Source of the DNA: Lineus longissimus
Taxonomy: Eukaryota; Nemertea; Pilidiophora; Heteronemertea; Lineidae
Length of the DNA: 64,000 bases
Assembly (NCBI RefSeq): GCF_910592395.1
Contig: NC_088310.1
Span: forward strand, 26,863,491 to 26,927,490
Direction of reading: 5' to 3'
Shown here: positions 31,178-45,200 of the stretch, one piece after another
Layout of the letters: each line of letters starts with the position of its first letter
Numbering within the stretch: the first letter of the stretch is position 1
Translations under genes and position numbers: made by a program
Notes under the pieces: generated by a model
Told to the model about the DNA's origin: nothing
Databases searched by the model: none
Seen by the model: only the letters and a program-made list of their open reading frames with translations

Positions 31178-32984
31178 ATGGTGAGTACATGTACCTTTAT
31201 TCTGTATAGATTCAGTGTGTTGTCATGTCAATTTCGCACTTTTCACTTCCAATATCCTCTGAAAACAACACTGCAACGTAACTCGCATACATTTCATGTT
31301 CTTAGCCGTCAGTTTTAGTCATGTTATGTCGATATAATGTGCAGCTGATGATGTCGGTGGTGGGGGAGGGGTTCTCTATGATATCACAGAATAATCAAAT
31401 GGTCGAGTAATCCATTGATGAAGGTTTTATATCATATCAAACCCAATTCTCGGGTCTTATTCACCAATTTGTTATCATTTTAGGCAGAAGTCCTTACTGT
31501 GAAGGAAATAGCAGGTGGGTATCAGGGCAATTTTACTCGAGAAATCATGCATAGATTTGAGATTTATCCTTGTTTTAATGATTGTATACTTGAGTGTGGG
31601 TACCACGACCACACGTTCTCATTACTCTGCGAACGCCCAGCAAACTCATTCAAACTTCACGCTGTTATGTGTATATATACACTTCGCTGGTCTCTTCTCA
31701 GCTGACTTCTTCGTCCCTAACCTTTAACAGAGTTCAAGGAAGCGTTTTCCCTGTATGATCGGGATGGTGACGGGACGATCACTACACGGGAACTTGGCAC
31801 AGTCATGAGGTCACTTGGTTACACCCCATCAGAGGCTGAGCTACAGGACATGCTCAACGAGACGGATTCTGAAGGTGAGTATGCACTCTTCAAACATATG
31901 CCAAATGGGTCGTGGTTGTGCTCTAGATATGAACACTCCCTTTTGAAGGAAAAGAGTTTAGGACTGACCCACAATACAACGACACTAACGACTTTACTAA
32001 CGACACTAGGGATGCTAGGGGGCCAAATCTCATCGCTCACGTCGTCATGAATGGCCACGTCTAATGTGCTGCGTTTGCACGATGCAAACATAATGGACCA
32101 AAAGTACGACCGAAAGATCTGGACCGACTCGATCCGGATCGATCTCGGTTTGATTTGGCCTCGATCGTGTGATCGACCTTGATCGGCATGTAGAGACATC
32201 GTCGTCATATCTGCTCTGTCAGCCTTCAATAAATCCACTTCTTCTTGCGGTAACCCGTAATTTCAGGCGATGGGGAAATCGACTTCTCCGGCTTCCTCTC
32301 ACTCATGGCCAGGATGATCAAAGACGATGACACGGAATTTGAAATACGCGATGCCTTCAAGATCTTCGACCGCGAAGGCAACGGATATGTTAGTACTTCC
32401 GACATGCGCGCTGTGATGATGAATCTCGGTGGCAATACGATAGTTGATGACGAGGTTGAAGAGATGATACGGGAGGCAGATGCGGACGGTGATGGAACAA
32501 TCGATTATGAAGGTGAGGGCGATTCTCTGTTGATGATGCTGTCAGCATGCATCGTTAAAGAAAACTACTAAAACATAACCAACCTTTGAAACCAACCAAA
32601 ATCGCGCCTACCAAAAGCACGTAAAGCAATCCAAGGTAAAAGCGTCATATAGTGTCCACAAAGTTCCGCTGAAATAGAACGAAATTGTTTAGGCAACATC
32701 AGCAGATGTCTGATCATTAATTTCCAATGGTTGCGAACATCCTAAAGAAATGTTGATATCATGGATACACATAAGCTATTGTTTCGTTTACTGTCCGTAA
32801 GCGATTGGACCAAAAAGTTACCATCACCCTGTCCGCAAGAGGTTTCCACTGCCGTGGCAAGTTTGACTAAACTATTTAGGCCTTTTTTCGAGTTGCCTAC
32901 TTCTTCACAAAATTTTTTTCCATTCTAACAACAGGCTCCAATTCCTTTTCAGAGTTTGTAAAGATGCTGAATGGTGGGAATTGA
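31178..32984 (+). CDS. Calmodulin-like EF-hand protein, 5 exons
   Basis: Exons 31178-31180 (ATG alone), 31484-31514, 31731-31874, 32267-32512 and 32953-32984 give 456 nt, 151 residues (calmodulin has 149). An intron right after the initiator ATG is the classic metazoan calmodulin layout. EF-hand 1 is canonical ([12 protein letters not shown]). EF-hand 2 ([12 protein letters not shown]) has Gly where the bidentate Glu at position 12 should be. EF-hand 3 ([12 protein letters not shown]) has Asp at position 12. EF-hand 4 ([12 protein letters not shown]) is canonical. The linker is [18 protein letters not shown]. The C-terminus ends FVKMLNGGN instead of the usual FVQMMTAK. It should bind Ca2+ at sites 1 and 4 at least. 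PolyA signal AATAAA at 33175-33180. It is a paralogue rather than calmodulin itself, because true calmodulin is almost invariant. Confidence 0.92.
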
Positions 32985-35900
32985 GCTGGGGCTCGAAAGA
33001 ATGTGTTGGAAGGAAGCAGTGCTTGCCCCAAAGCTCGTTTATAATGGACGATGTATTTCTTCATTGATGCACTCTCTGAGCAGTCCAAACACTGCGGGCC
33101 TACATATCGTTTTCATTTTTTAAACACAAAAACTGTTATTAATCCTTGTACATGTGTACTTGGTTAAATTATTAAATAAAAAATCAATTGTTCAAAGTTT
33201 TTTTCTAGTTTTTGTCTTAACTGAAGGAGTTAACCTGGTGACTACCGCGGACGTAAGCTCTGATTACGCTAGGTGCACGTACCTGTGCGCGTTCATTTTC
33301 TCAACGTCGCTAATGTCATACTCCATCTCTTTCCAAAAACTACCGGCGGCGGCTCAGTTGGCTGCGGGTCGACTCCGTGACTTACGACGATAAGCCAGCT
33401 AATACCAATCAAAGTTGCCTAGCGGACAATTAGGCTTACCGACTTATCGTTTCCGCAGATGCAACAAATTGCCAAAGCTGGATCAGCGCTACCCGATCAT
33501 TTTCGACCGAGGATTCGGAACTATGATGCTGAGCATATTACAGGGACCGCTCTGATGGCACAACGATGCATTTTGGCGACAGACAGGACAGAGTACGTAT
33601 ATTGTATATAGGATCAAATGAAGTTATGACCCTTTCCGGCTGTGATTTGAAATATGTCCGTTCGTTACGTAAGTACAAAGATGATCTAGAATGTTGCGGC
33701 GTAAATGAATGAGGACAGGACTTGATCACACCTGCACATACATGACATACCTTTTTTCGTCGTTCTTACGGATTACGAAACCTGCTTAAGCTTCTCCGAG
33801 GCTGGCCAGGCAGAGGCAACGGACGCTGGCGACTTCCTTCACCACTTTCTATTACATGAGCAAAAGCAAACTTCCGTAAAAAGGAGATTTTGAAATAATA
33901 TCATCCACAAACAAAACAAAGAAAAGCCTGTATCAAAGAAAAAAATCTCGCCGAAAGATTTTCTTTGAAAAAGTTTATATCGTTTGACTCAACAGGCGCA
34001 CCATGAGAGAGAACAAATATTTCATGATATAGATCAGATGCAAATGAAGATTCTGACGCTTAAGCAGTCTACAAATGCATTAACCATCAGAGAAACGCGC
34101 TACACTGCTAATATGTTAGAGCTAAAGCTATATGATAATATCTGCTAGCCTTTCCTGAAATAAATAACCAATTGTATTAAGAACTTATTACAGACAATAA
34201 TGGAAATACCGTCTTCTTCTGACAATAAGCTGGCTTGCCGGCTACGAATCCGCCTTTATTGGTAGATGCTAAGCAAAGTCAGAAATCTGGCCTTAACGCC
34301 TGTCTATTCTTTTCTTTAATGGAGGTTAAGTAGCAGGCGTAATGGGGATCAGTAGCAGATTGACTGCACAGGGCGGCTTAGCCCAGCGCTTCCTTTGTCA
34401 CAAGCGGACTTTGATTCTACCAGCTACCAAACTATAGCAATATGATTATTTTTACACCTTTAATTCCCTGCTTTCTTTTCCCATCTTTACGCCTGACATT
34501 TGACTATCGGGAGGCAGGGAATCCGGCGCCTGAACAAAGCAAATCTTTGCAGAGGTGATCAATGTATAGGGGGAAACCTTTGTTGGAGAGCTTACCATCA
34601 CGCTAAGATACGACTCCAGTCTAATCCTGCATGTTGCATGGCTTTGACTCGAAATAAATCTTTTACACCCCATAAAGAAATGCGATTCGTATATTGTCTT
34701 TTAAACACGATTTAGTGACATAGGTATTTGTTTTCCAACTTTGTTTGTTATTGGTGTAGGGGCCGGATTCTAAAGGTGACAAACGGTTTCGTTTATTGAT
34801 GTAAAGATAATATCTAATTGATAATTGCCTTTACTGAACCACCTCAAATCCTTCCTCTTGCGTCAGCTACTATATCTGAGCGGGAGGCGGCGCCACTAGT
34901 ACTAGCTGGCACATGGGGGTCTACATTTTCACGAGCGCGGTCGCTTCGATCTCCCGGTAGGACATCATTCAAAAAACAACAAAGATTCTGTGGTTCATGA
35001 TCGATAACATTATACTGAAGGCAGCGTTAACGGTTTTATATCAGACTGGGATCGGTTTCCTTTTGAAAACCATGTCTTTCATTTCTTCTTCCAAAAAAGA
35101 CTGAGGCCGCTACGTTCAGCTTGTCCGTCGACGTTGACCATTCCCATAGTGAGCATTTTCAGGAAAGGCCACACATTCATGATTAACTGTCACGTAAGGT
35201 GGCGCCACATTAAAACTCCAACACCCATTTTTCCCAATTCAGATACACCGATATTGAAACAATAAATTCCGGCCTGAACTTTTTACGTGGATATCACTAA
35301 GAAGATTTGTTCAGTAACTGTGCATAAAGACGGTAAAAGTCACTAGCTTAATGCCGGTTTGGGCTTTTAAAGGATTTGTTGAGCATTCGAATTGTCGCAA
35401 GAGAAAGAGTAATCTTTAGCTAAAGTCCTCTGCCAATAACATCTGGGCAGGATTACCCCCAGCGATTATTAGGCATTATGTCAGCAACGAGAAAAATCGC
35501 TAGCTCTGACTCGACGTCAAGTGACATGACAGAGGCGAGGGTTTTTTAACTTCCTCCGATCGGGCGGTTCGGATTATGGATTGTCAGTATGAAATACTAG
35601 CGATGAGGGTGCTTAGAGATGGATACTGACTGTGTGACGTTTGCTCGGTCTTGTTGACAATGGAAAACGATGAAGGAATCTTGAGGCAGTCTGGGTGATT
35701 AATTCCAGAAAATTATTTAATCAAGGCGCTTTTCACCAATGAATCACAGGGTAGCCTAGTATACATGTGCATATAGGATCGAAAGGGAAGCTCAATGATT
35801 TGTTCCCAGATTGCATCCAGTTGTTGGTATCTAGAAAAAAACCTACATTTCTCGGCGATAAGATGGTAACTTCTCTTGAGGTCAGCTCTCAACTGTCTCC

Positions 35901-38900
35901 AGGGCGATATGGCATGGGATTCTGTCGCACAAGGACATTTCTTTGGACTCATACCGTTCCTACATGCTTAGCCTCATCGTGAGCGACCAAAATGAGTTTC
36001 GACGAAAAGCCTCAAGCAATCTTGGACAGAGGGCGCTGACTTGTTACATTTGAAGCGTTTGTTTTGCTTCGAAGCAAAGATGTCGAATGCTCCTGCAGTG
36101 TCTCAATTTCTGCGTGGTTGAGGGCAAGCGGGGCATCAAACCTACCATGAGATGGGATTGCATGGCGGTGGCAGCTCTGGCCCCGAATTCAGTCGAGGAT
36201 ATTGCTGCTGCTGCTGATAGCTTGACAACCAAACGAACAATGTTTCAAATCCAATTAAAATGGGATATTACCTCCAAAGTAACTCCTAGCGGATGAGAAA
36301 GCATCAGCTAGTTATACCTGAGGCCAGGATTAAACCTTGCTTGCACAATAGAACATAATAATAGGATAATGGAGAAGAATTAGGATGGTAAATGGCGCAC
36401 TTGTTTTCACTGATGCTGAGGAACATTTGTAACCGCTCTGTCTTTATTTCACGATCACGCGCTGATCTTTGACCGGACCACAAGGCGCGCCAAGAGGGAA
36501 AGATGAATCCGGAGGAATAATTTATAGTACAATGAGGGAATAATCCTGTAAAATCGATACGATAGAATACATTATGCATGTATTTTTATTTTCTGAGGTA
36601 GGCATGCATCATGGCCCACCCAAGCGATGAATTTTTTGCTAGTCCACTTCGCAAAGAAATTTTGCATCATCAAAAACTGCAATCCTTATATCACTAGGCG
36701 CCAACTTCACCATTGCTTATTTCCCTTCAAAATTCCAGTCTCTTAATTCCCTACATTTGAAAAATTCCAAAGCTGTTTTTATAAGTTTTGCCTTCCGAAT
36801 GGGCTGGGCTGGAATAATATTACAAACTAGGTAGGATCGAAATAGGCGGGAAGCTCGTTCCCTCTCACAATAGATGTCACCTCCGCTTGAGCGGAGCGTG
36901 CAAGTGAAATAAAGCCCATGTGATTTGAAAACAAACACCTTAAAAAGAAATCTCTTCGCTAAATAATGAACAAGTGCCCACTGGCTACGGAGGGTCAGAA
37001 ATGGTAAATTCGTCTTACTCAAATGGAATTAGGATTGCTGACACCTAATGGCGAGGTAAACATGGTATTGTCCAGTCCAAAATTTAGTGAATGACAATTT
37101 GGTCTTGAGTAAACATTTCACGTCTTTTCTCTAATGGTTCAGTTGTACAAAACTCTGACACTTTCATGATTGAAGCTACCACAACAATCATTATGTCACA
37201 CATTTGCAAAGTAGTGGGAAAACACCACAAAACGCAAAAAGATTTACTCGCCTAACAAAATATCAACTTGTTTAAATCTTTTTTATCCTTTTCAGAAGTT
37301 GCTGAATGTTTCAGCAAACACCATAATGCGTTTCCTGTCTAAATAACGCATGTACCGGATGTGACATCATCGCAGCCATTGCTGACTTCCGAATACACAA
37401 GATGGCGGCTCAAGAACAATGGCACGGGGACCACACGTGTTTCCCCAAGTCACAGGGCACCTGTTGACAGAGTCATTAACATCAATGCTTAGTCGCAAAT
37501 GACATTATGATTATGGGAAAGACAAAGAGTCGTAATGTAAATACTTGTGCGAAAATGACCGTATAATTATCAGGAGAAAGATTGTCAAAATATCGCTCGT
37601 AATTCACCTCTAACAGGTGCGAATAACGTTGCGTCAAATGGTTTGCCGTTGAAACAGGAGTTTACACTGCAAAAAAACCTCTCGTACTAAGCCTGATAGT
37701 GACTCCCCTGTTTAGGTCATTTTCTCGGGAAAATTTACTTGGAAGTTGTTCACAATACATGCATTGCGCTTGGCGTCTTCAAGTAAAAATTTGCATTCTA
37801 TTTTGTATCACTTTTCCGGAGGAATTCAAGTTACTTTACTTAAAAATCTCAGGCTTTTACCGATATAAAATTCTTCGGAAAATTAATGGAAAGCCCAAAA
37901 AACATTATCTTGATTTGGATTAGGAATACTGCGAATGTCGGCATTGTATTGATGATACATGTACAAGGTCGAAATGCCAAATCCACTTTTAATCAGCGAA
38001 TGCCTTCTATCAGATAACTCTACCATAAAAGTAAAAAAGATATGCCATTTTCCAGGGAATAATTCCATATATTTGCCCGCTAGAATAAAGATAATCCCTT
38101 GATACGTTCAATACAAGTTGTATTTTATCCCGAGATGCGTTTTCGGTACAACAATACCAACTCGATGAGAATCATTTCAGGAACACAATATCCCGATTTG
38201 TTAATTTTCTAATGTGAACAACGGATCACCACCGAGGCCCGGGGACGCTGTGCAGAATTTGAACAATTTCCCGAGGCTAGATTGCCAAAAACTCCATAAT
38301 ATTTTATATACACATCAAGATTAATGGATCCAAACCCAGTGTAGGAATAATCGTACCCGATAAAAAGTTTTCGCATACATTTCTGAGATAAATCAGTGGA
38401 AACGAACATTGTTTTGTTTAGTGATATTTTAACATGCGGATGAGCGGCAATAAAGCTTTGGGGGAAATGTATTTGTATTTTTTATCTTTCGGGATTATCC
38501 GAGTCGTGGCTCTGGTGGATTGAAACCAACCGTAAGATTTGTGAGAATAGACTTAATTATGATAGGATCGTGTTTTGAAAGACTCAGACTCCAACCTTTC
38601 AATAGAAAGTTATAACAAGTTTCGCTGAATGACTTTGCGTTGTATTTATAGATATATAATCTGTAAACGAAAGCAACACCTCCTCTTTTTATCTGACAAC
38701 AGCAGTTATGATGACAATTTGTTTTGTCGAAAAAACGTGTTTTCTCGTTATAAAGTACAATGTACAATAGGTCCATGTGCTTAAATCACAAATGTGTGAA
38801 GGAAAATGAAGAGTTTTTTTAACCGTGGTGTTGCGTTTCAACGGCCCGCTAGAATGTTTTGGCGGATTAAACTTCATCAGCAGTTTGAAGAGTTCGTAGC

Positions 38901-39060
38901 TTTAAAATTGTAGTTTTAAGAATATCTACTTCACACCAGAAAAGCCATCGAATCCCACCCAGCAACCAGAAGACGTTACCCATGGGAACGGAACACATAC
39001 CGTTAGTTACACACTCATTCAAATTCAACTTCTATTTAACTTTCCGCGCCGAATCCGTGA

Positions 39061-39141
39061 GCTATTTGCGATGCTTGGCCATAACGCAAATAAGATGAAA
39101 ATCTAACATGACCCGATGGCGTTATGAAGATCGCAAATAGC
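39061..39141. repeat. Short imperfect inverted repeat
   Basis: GCTATTTGCGATGCTTGGCCATAACGC (39061 on) pairs with GCGTTATGAAGATCGCAAATAGC (39119-39141), leaving a loop of about 32 bp. The arms match except for a small central block. Confidence 0.6.
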
Positions 39142-39912
39142 GTAATCTTTCTAAGTCTTCTTTTTCTTTAGGCTACTTTTTGTGGACTACAAAATAGCTA
39201 CAGTTTCAGTGACCAAATTCGAAAAAAAGCAAAAATTATTTTGTGCATTGCGTGATCGCTTGCTTTAAAGGCCTGAGCGGCACCAATCGGTCTTGTTAGA
39301 AACACTATGAAGAGTGTTGAATAGACGCTTTCACCAGTCTCCTCCATTGAATACATTTCTGTCTTGATGGTGACCGTTACCGAACTGCTCTAATTTAGTT
39401 GCACGTAATTCCTGACCCCCCAGCGCCTTAGTTCTTTTGGAGACATATTAAATAATAAATGTACTAATCTTGCCCTTTCCCACCAACAAACGCCCCCAGG
39501 CGAGGCCCGAACAAATTGCTTTCACCAATATCATTTCCTGCCAGACCCGCCGCGGTCACGTGACTTGTAATCCCGCGTCGAGCCCGAGGCCTGGTTTAGA
39601 GCAGGCCTTACTCCGTGGATTTCCTGCTAAATGACGTCTGTAATGTGGCGAACGCATGCTGAATGTCCCGATCTTTCCTCTCTCGGATACGCATAAGATT
39701 AACCAATATTGGATTATAACTGTCGGCTGATGGTCGACCTCGTCGCCTCGGCTATCAATGGATCTCGCGAGAACAGACGATGTAACTTTCCTGTACAATC
39801 GGGCGGTGTCACAAAACGTTCTACATGTTGTGATAGAAAACGGCGGAAACGACCTTAGTATGTTATCAAAATTGTATGCGTCAATTGCTAATTTATGTCA
39901 CGTACTTATGTA

Positions 39913-40095
39913 CAGTGGAACCCCGGTAACACGACCACTCATGTGACCGAGGTTGAATGGTCGCGTTGCCGGGGTGGTCGCGTTAGTGAAGTTGAAAATC
40001 CGGGGACAAAATGCATGATAAGGTTTTCCCGCCAAAATTGTTAAATATTATGGGTGGTCGCGTTACTGGGGTGGTCGCCGACCGGGGTTCCACCG
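39913..40095. mobile_element. 183-bp MITE with pogo/Tigger-like ends and TA duplication
   Basis: Ends are CAGTGGAACCCCGGT (left) and, reversed, CGGTGGAACCCCGGT (right), with TA directly outside both (39911-39912 and 40096-40097). Internal copies of GGTCGCGTT...GGGGTGGTC repeat the terminal motif. TA duplications and a CAGTGGAACC start resemble the pogo branch of Tc1/mariner. It has no coding capacity. Confidence 0.7.
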
Positions 40096-42039
40096 TAATA
40101 ACTTTTAATCAAATGAACTGAAGACCTGTTAAACTGATTGATACCTGCTAACAATCTTATTTTCTAAGCAGTGTCATGTTCCATCTCAGCCGTGGTCGCT
40201 CATCGAACCTCTCGCTTCATCACTGAGTAACGTGACATTCCCTTTGGTAACTTCTCTCGGGGAATTAATTGATGGTAAGTGATGTATTTGCCAGGGATAA
40301 ATCAGTAAGCCGCACAAATGCACATAGTCAATTTACCGCTTTGTCCGATCCATCTTAAAAGGTTTGAGCGGCGATTAGCTGTGCTTGGAGAGAGTGGATT
40401 ATTTTTCATAGCAGCAATAAGACAAACGCTGTACTAATCACAAGTGTGTCTTCTGGGGAATAGGAATAACAATGATTTATCCCCCTCGTCTCTTTGTACG
40501 ATTTGAATTCTCGGGATTAGGCTATAGGTTCAATAATGGTCGTGAATGGAAAATCCTGTTGTCAGTTCATCAGTGTCCAGGTTTGACTTATTACGTACAG
40601 TGACTGAGTGAGATGATAATGATATGTGTGAACCGCTTGCCCCTCTCATATAGTTTGTACTGAGCTTTAAGTTATTTTATCATTCCGTGGCTTGGTTGTT
40701 CAAAACAAATTTTGTCACTATCAGGACGATAACATTAACTTGGCTTTATCTAAACAGATTTCTTTTGGACAACCAACCCCTGAGGTGCTATACTCTGTTT
40801 CGTGAAGAAAATTGACAGAAGAACGAAATATTCTTCGCTATAAGATCGAAACCACAGTGATAATCGTGGGAATCTAGAAGAAATGACATTGCGCGATGGA
40901 TTTCCATTCATCTAATTTGAGACTCTCTCAAGATATCTAAATTAATTGCAAGTTGATACGTGCAAGTCAAATGCTCAGCAAACAAAGGAGAGTAAATTAA
41001 TTACTATCACTACTTGAAAGTAGGCTATCGAATGACTAGATTTATGACGCGGTCACACCAAACTAATTTTACGCATTTTTTCGATATATCCTTCTTTTCG
41101 TCTTTTTTACTTTCTGCAGTTTGGCCTGATGGACGGCGCTTCGTCGGGCCCGCATAAGTAACAGCCAGGGCATCTTGGTACATTCAAAATAAGTCACACA
41201 GTCTTATCATTTGATGGCTCTCAATCCACCCTGAAGGATCGTCCTCAAGAAATTGACTCAAGAACTAATCAACTTCATTCGCCTGGTATCTTGGAGGCTA
41301 AATGGAGATGTGAGCTGAGCTTGATTTGGCCCCGTGGCCAGAGGAACCGATGATTTTGGTCATATTCGTGAAAAGTGGCTGTATGTCCGAGAAGCCACAA
41401 ATGTATGGCTTTGATTATTAACTTCTCATCTCCATCTGTTTTATTATCTCCGATTCTCTCACCACCGAACAGATGACAAGTGAATCGACCATCGGCTACT
41501 TCTGGTCTTAGACAAGATGGAAACCCATAATAGCGGAATGGGGAAGCGAATATTAAACTTTCAAGAGCAATTAATGGCAATAAACAGCTGACATGTGAGC
41601 AAATGTAAGACTTTTATTCACAATATCTACTGCGTTATTGAGCTTGTTTTAGATATATATTCATTATATTTGAAGCTATCTACTTGGTTTAGTGCTCGAC
41701 TTGTGAGATAGTCTCTTGTGTTTTGGTTGGAAAGCGAGGATATATTCATGGGTTGATAATTGGCCATTAGAGAACGACCAAGGACTCAGCCAGGCACCAT
41801 CAGATCCATCCAACATCGATCACTTGTAATGACAAGGACTGGCGATTGCCGGGTGAGATCAGGGAGCGTTGGCGCCAAAGGGATTCTTAGGTGCATCATG
41901 TTAATTTGTATAAAGACACTGTTTGGTCAGCTTCCACGAGACGATTGACGACCACATTATTCAGTAGGTTTTGGTGTTGAATTCTTCTTTTTCGTCTTGA
42001 ACACCAAAGCGGCAGCTTCCTGCATGCTGGAGGTAAAAG

Positions 42040-42074
42040 TGACGTCACTCTGACCTACACGTGGATTGACGTCA
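42040..42074. promoter_or_regulatory. Two perfect CRE (TGACGTCA) sites
   Basis: TGACGTCA occurs at 42040-42047 and 42067-42074, 27 bp apart, followed by a CpG-rich stretch (GTTGTGCGCGCGACTCGAG). The palindromic octamer is the CREB/ATF site. About 90 bp downstream is an ATG with a good donor (see 42165-42263), so this could be a promoter. Confidence 0.4.
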
Positions 42075-42164
42075 CGCGCTGGTTGTGCGCGCGACTCGAG
42101 ATAAAGATTCTTCCAGAATTTGTGCGAATTCGTGATCGAAAATTCATGTTGGGAGAAAAAGAAA

Positions 42165-42263
42165 ATGCGTTTATATCAATTCCTTCGCCACTCCCCGCTT
42201 CACCACTGGCACCAAAGCATCAAGACTGTCACCGATCAGGATGATGACAAGCCCCTTAACAAT
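42165..42263 (+). CDS. Possible orphan first coding exon (33 codons)
   Basis: ATG with A at -3 opens MRLYQFLRHSPLHHWHQ and runs 33 codons to a strong donor AAT|GTAAGT. No matching downstream exon was recognised before the goosecoid gene, and the peptide resembles nothing I know. It may be chance. Confidence 0.18.
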
Positions 42264-45200
42264 GTAAGTTCTTGAGTGCTGAAAACATAAGCAGGGTGTC
42301 CCCGAGAAAACATAGACATTCTGATATCATAGTCATCCGTTTCTTTCCGTGATCCGTCAGCCGCTTTAGGCTTAACCTTTAATAATGTGTCATAATCCAG
42401 GCAGACATTAGCCGAGGCTAACAGCATGCTATAGCACACCTAAGCTTATCCATAGTAGGGTTGAAAAGCCATCAAGCACAAGGGCGTCGTGCATTCGACG
42501 TTAAGATGATAGCATTCTGATATCAAGTCTGTGTTTGATAGTTAAAAACGTTACTTAGACGCTACTCAGTTGCATTAGGGCAGAACAGCTCACTGGAGGG
42601 ATTGAAGTAGGCACAACTGACATAACCAGCTTGCGCTCAGTCGATTAGCATTTTAACATCTGACTTAAACTCTCTATTAAGTGGGATCAGTATTTGCCAG
42701 GGGTGGGGACACACTTACTGACTGTTCCCAAATGCTACATCGCATAGTACGCTTTGGACTTTTTCGTGTTCTGTACTCATTTATATTCTTGCTTTCAAAA
42801 GTAATAAACTTGACTGTGTGTCGAAATGGGCCATAGATAATTTGTGCTGAAAGGGACAGAAGTCTATGCCGTTTCTCTGCAGAAAGTGGCCCTCCAGCAG
42901 ATTCTTATGAAGAGATCCTTAATATGAGCTCAAGTTGTTTCGCTTATGTTTTGAATCATATTTGAACAAACTGCGGGGACAGCTTCATTTACCATTGCTA
43001 TCATATATATACATATGTCTATGTCTAAATGAAAAATTCTGAAGACAGTCAGTGTCACTGGCTAGAAATCGAAAAAGCTGCATTTGGGAACTGCCAATAC
43101 AGGAGACTGATGTCTGTAGTGGGCGCCTGGGACTGAGGCGGCCGCGAGGGAATGGCCGCTTACAATCAGGGAAACATCATTTATACGTCGGTAACAGACA
43201 CAGAATCTCCTGGTCGATCAATGCGTGATATTGATACTGCTGGTGTACAGGTTGGTCCAGAAAGGCGCTTTACCACGTCGAGGCCAAGTCGCCTTCTGGT
43301 GCGCCTTACCACCACGACATACTGCTTTGCTTGTTCACCGTAACAGTGAGACAGTTGTCAGCAAGTCGACAGTTTCATGACAGATCAAAAGTTTATAGAG
43401 CCGGGTCCATGAGGACATGGATGTATAGCTACACATCCGTGATGAGGACGAGAGAGGTTTCGTAGATATTTCGGTCTGAGCTGTTTGGGCCAAGCTGTCT
43501 TTCTCACGGTATATAGGGAATGGTGTAATGAACTTTCCGCCCCGACGACAAACTTACAGGATTGTATCACATGCATCGAATAACGGGGGGAATGCACATC
43601 TCTCTCATGCTTCCCTGTCGTCCTTTTCTTCCCAAGCTTCTTGTGACGAAACTATTCTGTAGACATGATAGATCTTGGATGGTCAAGCATGGTTTTGACT
43701 AACACAGAACAGACAGCAGTATCGTATGAGGTAATGCCTGGTGCTGCCTACTTCTATTGATTGTACAATCCTATAGACCATGGAGGGCCAAGATGCAATG
43801 CCGCTGATTATGACGTATATCGCCAGTGGCAATGCAAACTTGCTACGAGGGTATTTCTCCGGGGTACTTTAGTGAAGATAGCAAGGGTGAAGAGTTCTAA
43901 CGATAAGGAACTTGGTGACCTTGCTTGAAGAGGAATGGAAAACTCGCCATGTCAGATTAATTCGATATCCCTTTATTCTGTAGGTTATGATAACTGTACA
44001 ATAATATATACATTGACTTTATGTGGAATACATCCACACTTGACTGTTACATTATGATGTTAGAGTTTAATAAGCACCTTTTTGCACCCACATACATGTA
44101 TTGATTGCTTTGATTTGCGCTTATGTACTGCAAAACTTTGAAAAGCTATAACACGTCTAGGTGGCAGCACTTGTCAAAGTACAAGTGCTGCCCCCTATAG
44201 ATATGTCAGATTAGCGCCGGCATGTCTCAGATTGTTATATTGACGCAACTATAAATATCGCATTGGACTAAACAGACAGATTGATACAGTTTGTGGGTTG
44301 GGAAAACCATGACTCAAGAACACGTCCATAATCTTCTTTTCCGAGACGAAGCCGCCCAAAGGAACGCCTGACAATTGGGTCATTTTAGTGACTGCGAGGT
44401 AAATGCCGCTCTTCTGATTGGACAATTAGAGTTCAAAATGCAAATTCCTCATCTGAACCGTTACCTCGAATGGCAGATGATATTGAGAACATTTCCAGTC
44501 ATAGTTTTCCCAACTTTAGAAGGCAGCGTTTTGCTGATACGATGTTGAACACTTCAGTATCTCATGATTGTCGATCGCGAAAAAACCAACCGAATGCCTC
44601 ATATAGGTTACTAATGCAGTTACGACTAAAGACGTAACTGATGCAGTTTCCTCATGTAGACAGATGATGAGAATTTCGATGAAATTTACTTGGACATAAA
44701 TGTTAACATGTTAAATAAATACGCATTTGTGAAAGGGACAAAGCGGTACCAGGCCGCATCACAATAATATTGAAAAAAGATATTCCAATTTAACACATTT
44801 CCCCACTTTCCCACTTCCCACTCAAGCTTCCCACTTCCCGCACTTCCCACCTCCCACTTCCCTTTTATCATGTCTACTGCTGTTGTAATAAAAATCCCAT
44901 TGATTGTCGTTTCTAACCTGCCCAGCAATTTCATCATTTGCGAATGAAATTTTGACCTGATAATTTATAGTAGTAATGAATTGTAAACTTTTTCTGCATT
45001 ATTCATAATCTAAACCGCTTGCGTAACTATTTACATGTACACATATCAACATGTACAGACATAAACAAAACTATTCATATATACATGAAGTAGGAATTCC
45101 TCAGTTCCTTTACCAAAAATAAATAATATTTCAGATCAGAATGTACAGTTTGAACTGACAACGCCTATGACAACTGAACTCTGGATTGGCTTTGTTACAA

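Noticed and set aside
41275-41580. 101-codon minus-strand ORF in the goosecoid flank
   Set aside because: No family resemblance or splice support.
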